Source: Alkalicoccus daliensis | Lineage (GTDB): Bacteria > Bacillota > Bacilli > Bacillales > Salisediminibacteriaceae | NCBI RefSeq assembly: GCF_900103955.1 | Contig: NZ_FNIL01000004.1 | Location: 120,000-183,999 of the forward strand | Length of the DNA stretch: 64,000 bases | Direction: 5' to 3' | Part shown: positions 62,322-64,000 of the stretch, piece by piece | Layout: each line of letters begins with the position of its first letter | Numbering within the stretch: position 1 is the first letter of the stretch | Program-made: the position numbers and the translations under genes | The notes under the pieces: generated by a model | The model's input: the letters and a program-made list of their open reading frames with translations, nothing else | What the model was told of the DNA's origin: nothing | The model's database searches: none

Positions 62322-62565
62322 AAAACACGCCCCCCAAAAAAGGGACGTGGTTATAACGCGGTACCACCCTTATTGAAGAAGCATGCGCTTCCTCCACTCA
62401 TGATCTAACGGGATCCGGACCGTTTTCTGCTACTGCTGTTCGCAGAAAAAGCTCGAGGAGGTAATTCACATGCATCTTTGTGTCGATTCACACCGGCCAC
62501 CGACTCTCTGAAACAGGGAGATGCACTGCTACTGGGTTCCTGTCATTGCTGTTCTGATATGAAAT
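62322..62565 (-). promoter_or_regulatory. Tyr T-box leader of tyrS
   Basis: The T-box sequence AAGGGTGGTACCGCG is at 62357-62371 on the minus strand, followed by the terminator stem (about 62326-62349) and a T run. The upstream Stem I has an AGAGAGTCGGTGGCCGG distal motif, and the specifier codon in GTGAATTACC reads UAC (62461-62463), a tyrosine codon. Uncharged tRNA-Tyr would pair with the specifier and the T-box bulge to prevent termination. Length, about 245 bases, is normal. Confidence 0.93.
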
Positions 62566-62570
62566 TTCCG

Positions 62571-63083
62571 CTAAAATTGATTGTCCCGGATCACTCTTCG
62601 GAGCAGTGCGGACATCTGCTTCTGCTCTTCCGGGTCGAGGCTGCGGACAATTTCCGCCTCCCCCTGATGAAACTTCGGATACAGCTCTTCCATCACTTTT
62701 CGTCCGTTCTCTGTAATCGAAACGTAGGAAATCCGCTTATCCTCCGTGTCTCTCTCCCGCGAGCAGAACTCTTTTCGCTCGAGGGTATTGGTAATGTTGC
62801 TGACCGTTGCTTTACTTACCGCAGTGAGCTTCGCCAGTTCTCTTGTTTCCAGCGGCCCGGAGACCCAGAGATCATACAATATCGAAAAGGATGTCCAGGA
62901 AAGCCGGTACCCGGAAAGCACTTCCTGCTCCATTTTATTCCGGAGACCCTGTGCTGCCCGGTAAAGATTCGTTACGACAGAAATCGCCTCTGTCTGCAGC
63001 TCCTCCTCGGAAACCTTCGTTAGCTGCTTCAGGGCTTCCCGCTCCTCCGGAAGCAGTTCGCCGTCTTTATTAAAAGAGTGAAT
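62571..63083 (-). CDS. MarR-family transcriptional regulator with non-canonical start
   Basis: A winged-helix regulator. The conserved core reads LWVSGPLETRELAKLTAVSK, then ATVSNITNTLERKEFCSRERD, the wing, and the C-terminal dimerisation helix. The first ATG in frame (62933) would cut away the N-terminal dimer helices that every MarR protein has (leaving 120 residues), and it has no ribosome site. The frame stays open upstream to a TGA near 63090. With an ATT start at 63083, nine bases from the site AAAGGGTGG, it is 170 residues; a CTG at 63032 behind GGAGGAG would give 153. Autoregulation through the inverted repeat upstream is likely. The start is uncertain. Confidence 0.75.
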   Translation of the reverse strand: MHSFNKDGELLPEEREALKQLTKVSEEELQTEAISVVTNLYRAAQGLRNKMEQEVLSGYRLSWTSFSILYDLWVSGPLETRELAKLTAVSKATVSNITNTLERKEFCSRERDTEDKRISYVSITENGRKVMEELYPKFHQGEAEIVRSLDPEEQKQMSALLRRVIRDNQF

Positions 63084-63111
63084 AGCTTTTCACCACCCTT
63101 TAGAAAATTTA

Positions 63112-63131
63112 ATCGTTAGCTATGAAACGAT
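63112..63131. promoter_or_regulatory. Candidate MarR operator
   Basis: ATCGTT and AACGAT (63112-63117, 63126-63131) are perfect arms around 8 bases, just upstream of the MarR ribosome site, in the size and spacing range of MarR-family sites. Confidence 0.5.
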
Positions 63132-63331
63132 ATTAACAGGAGTGTGAGGAAAAGGCAAGTATTTTCGGTGAGTGGAAATACTGCTTTATTCTCTCATTAG
63201 CAGTGGTTATCTGATCATCATCGGTGATTATTTGATTTTATAGCGCAGCTTTCTGATTTTATTGGGGTTAGACTAATAAGTGGACACGACTGATCGGTTT
63301 TCGACATACTGAACCTACTGAAGGAAAGGGC

Positions 63332-63643
63332 GTGTCCCATCACATGCGTAAGCATAAACCGCACGAATATAAGGAATATATTGCCAAGCTTTATATCGAA
63401 GAAGGACGGAAAGCCACCGATCTCGCGTATGAAATTGGGGTTAGTCCTACTTCGATCCGACAGTGGGCAAAGCTGTACCGGGAAAAGCAGGACCGTCTGG
63501 TCCATCCCAACGAAGAACAACGGATGACATTCACGGAAATAGAGAATAAATTACGGGTGGCAGAACAAGAGCTTAGGGAACGAGAAGAGGAATTGGAAAT
63601 CCTAAAAAAGGCCATGCATGTCTTTATCAAAGACCGCACGTAA
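63332..63643 (+). CDS. IS3-family transposase OrfA
   Basis: A 103-residue OrfA: helix-turn-helix (ATDLAYEIGVSPTSIRQWAKLYR, residues 28-50) and a leucine-zipper-like coiled coil (IENKLRVAEQELREREEELEILKKA, 68-92) for dimerisation. A GTG at 63332 with AAGGA upstream is preferred over the ATG at 63344. At its end the A6G run (63604-63610) is the classic -1 slippery site that fuses OrfA to OrfB. Confidence 0.88.
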   Translation: MSHHMRKHKPHEYKEYIAKLYIEEGRKATDLAYEIGVSPTSIRQWAKLYREKQDRLVHPNEEQRMTFTEIENKLRVAEQELREREEELEILKKAMHVFIKDRT

Positions 63644-63654
63644 TCTATTCGTTC

Positions 63655-64000
63655 ATGCAGGATCATGTGAACCAATACAGCGTAGTGAAGATGTGCAGTG
63701 TACTCCATGTATCCAAAAGCGGCTTTTACAAATGGCGAAAGTTACAGGAGAGGGAAGAACAAACAGCACGTCAGATCTATCAGGAAGCACTGAAGCAAAA
63801 AATTTTTCAGTCATTTCACGAGAGTCACGGGACGTATGGTAGTCCCCGTATCGTAAAAGACCTGGAGGATTGGGGCTATATCGTCGGCGAACGGACCGTC
63901 GGTCGTCTCATGCACGAGATGGGACTGCGCGCCGTGTCAGCCAAGAAAATCATGCGGACCACCGATTCGAACCATGACCAGTTTATCTATCCCAATCTCC
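63655..64000 (+). CDS. IS3-family transposase OrfB (partial)
   Basis: In the -1 frame after the A6G slippery site the coding sequence continues without stop to the window edge. From 63655 it reads MQDHVNQYSVVKMCSVLHVSKSGFYKW, then 'FHESHGTYGSPRIVKDLE' and 'TVGRLMHEMGLRA', the HTH_21 region that precedes the integrase (rve) catalytic core. The DDE residues lie beyond the window. Frame 63610 onward is continuous, so OrfA-OrfB fusion by frameshifting is expected; the ATG at 63655 is a possible separate start. Confidence 0.85.
   Translation, partial: MQDHVNQYSVVKMCSVLHVSKSGFYKWRKLQEREEQTARQIYQEALKQKIFQSFHESHGTYGSPRIVKDLEDWGYIVGERTVGRLMHEMGLRAVSAKKIMRTTDSNHDQFIYPNL

Larger units (their letters stand above)
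63270..64000 (+). mobile_element. IS3-family (IS150-like) insertion sequence, left part
   Basis: The left end lies near 63270-63285 (AATAAGTGGACACGACTGATC), followed by two overlapping transposase frames. The right end is beyond the window, so terminal repeats and target duplication cannot be compared. About 200 bases separate it from the MarR gene. Confidence 0.85.

Overview
The window reads as a chromosome segment of a low-to-moderate GC Gram-positive bacterium of the Bacillaceae, probably a salt- or alkali-adapted one. The signs are strong AGGAGG-type ribosome binding sites, many TTG/GTG starts, Tyr T-box and Rex regulation, YesLMN-type genes, LutABC, XRE/HxlR/DeoR regulators and acidic proteins, notably an Asp/Glu-rich linker behind the lipobox of a solute-binding protein. 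Genus-level placement is inference.

Region 1 (21-12719, minus strand): a nine-gene catabolic operon. In transcription order it holds a dihydrodipicolinate synthase-family lyase, an iron alcohol dehydrogenase, a DUF1537 four-carbon acid-sugar kinase, an SDR dehydrogenase, a cytoplasmic sialidase-fold protein, a three-part TRAP transporter and a PdxA2-type decarboxylating dehydrogenase. Upstream lie a PrpR_N/PAS/AAA/Fis-type regulator, whose AAA domain has lost its sigma-54 contact loop, and an AEC transporter. The substrate is not obvious; this is the least conventional part of the window.

Region 2 (13277-19420): a soluble PAS chemoreceptor, a long (Thermus-type) isocitrate dehydrogenase, a glutamate-1-semialdehyde aminomutase-like class III aminotransferase, a 38-residue membrane peptide, an XRE regulator with its membrane partner, and a SpoIIAA-like protein. 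Intergenic dispersed repeats lie here.

Region 3 (19544-43225): a pectin/rhamnogalacturonan utilisation island. UxaC, UxaB and UxaA take galacturonate to 2-keto-3-deoxygluconate (KDG). A carbohydrate ABC importer (without its own ATPase), YesL and the YesMN two-component system form a plus-strand block. A converging minus-strand operon encodes KdgA, KdgK, a sugar isomerase/epimerase, a Gfo/Idh/MocA oxidoreductase, GH42 beta-galactosidase, GH105 unsaturated uronyl hydrolase and KduD. KduI, a DeoR regulator, an Anabaena sensory rhodopsin transducer-like protein and another SDR follow. Together they cover uptake, trimming, and conversion of unsaturated uronates and galacturonate through KDG to pyruvate and glyceraldehyde 3-phosphate.

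Region 4 (43447-56357): LutABC L-lactate oxidation, the rhamnose genes rhaEW-rhaB-rhaA with a DeoR regulator, and adhE behind two Rex boxes. Rhamnose released by the GH105 enzyme would give dihydroxyacetone phosphate and L-lactate (RhaEW), which LutABC can oxidise to pyruvate; AdhE offers a redox-controlled fermentative sink.

Region 5 (56608-64000): a redox-type HxlR regulator divergent from a luciferase-like monooxygenase and an FMN reductase, a degenerate 20-24 nt repeat array, a membrane chemoreceptor, tyrosyl-tRNA synthetase behind a Tyr T-box, a MarR regulator with no normal start codon, and the left part of an IS3/IS150-type insertion sequence cut by the window edge. I saw no tRNA, rRNA or CRISPR.
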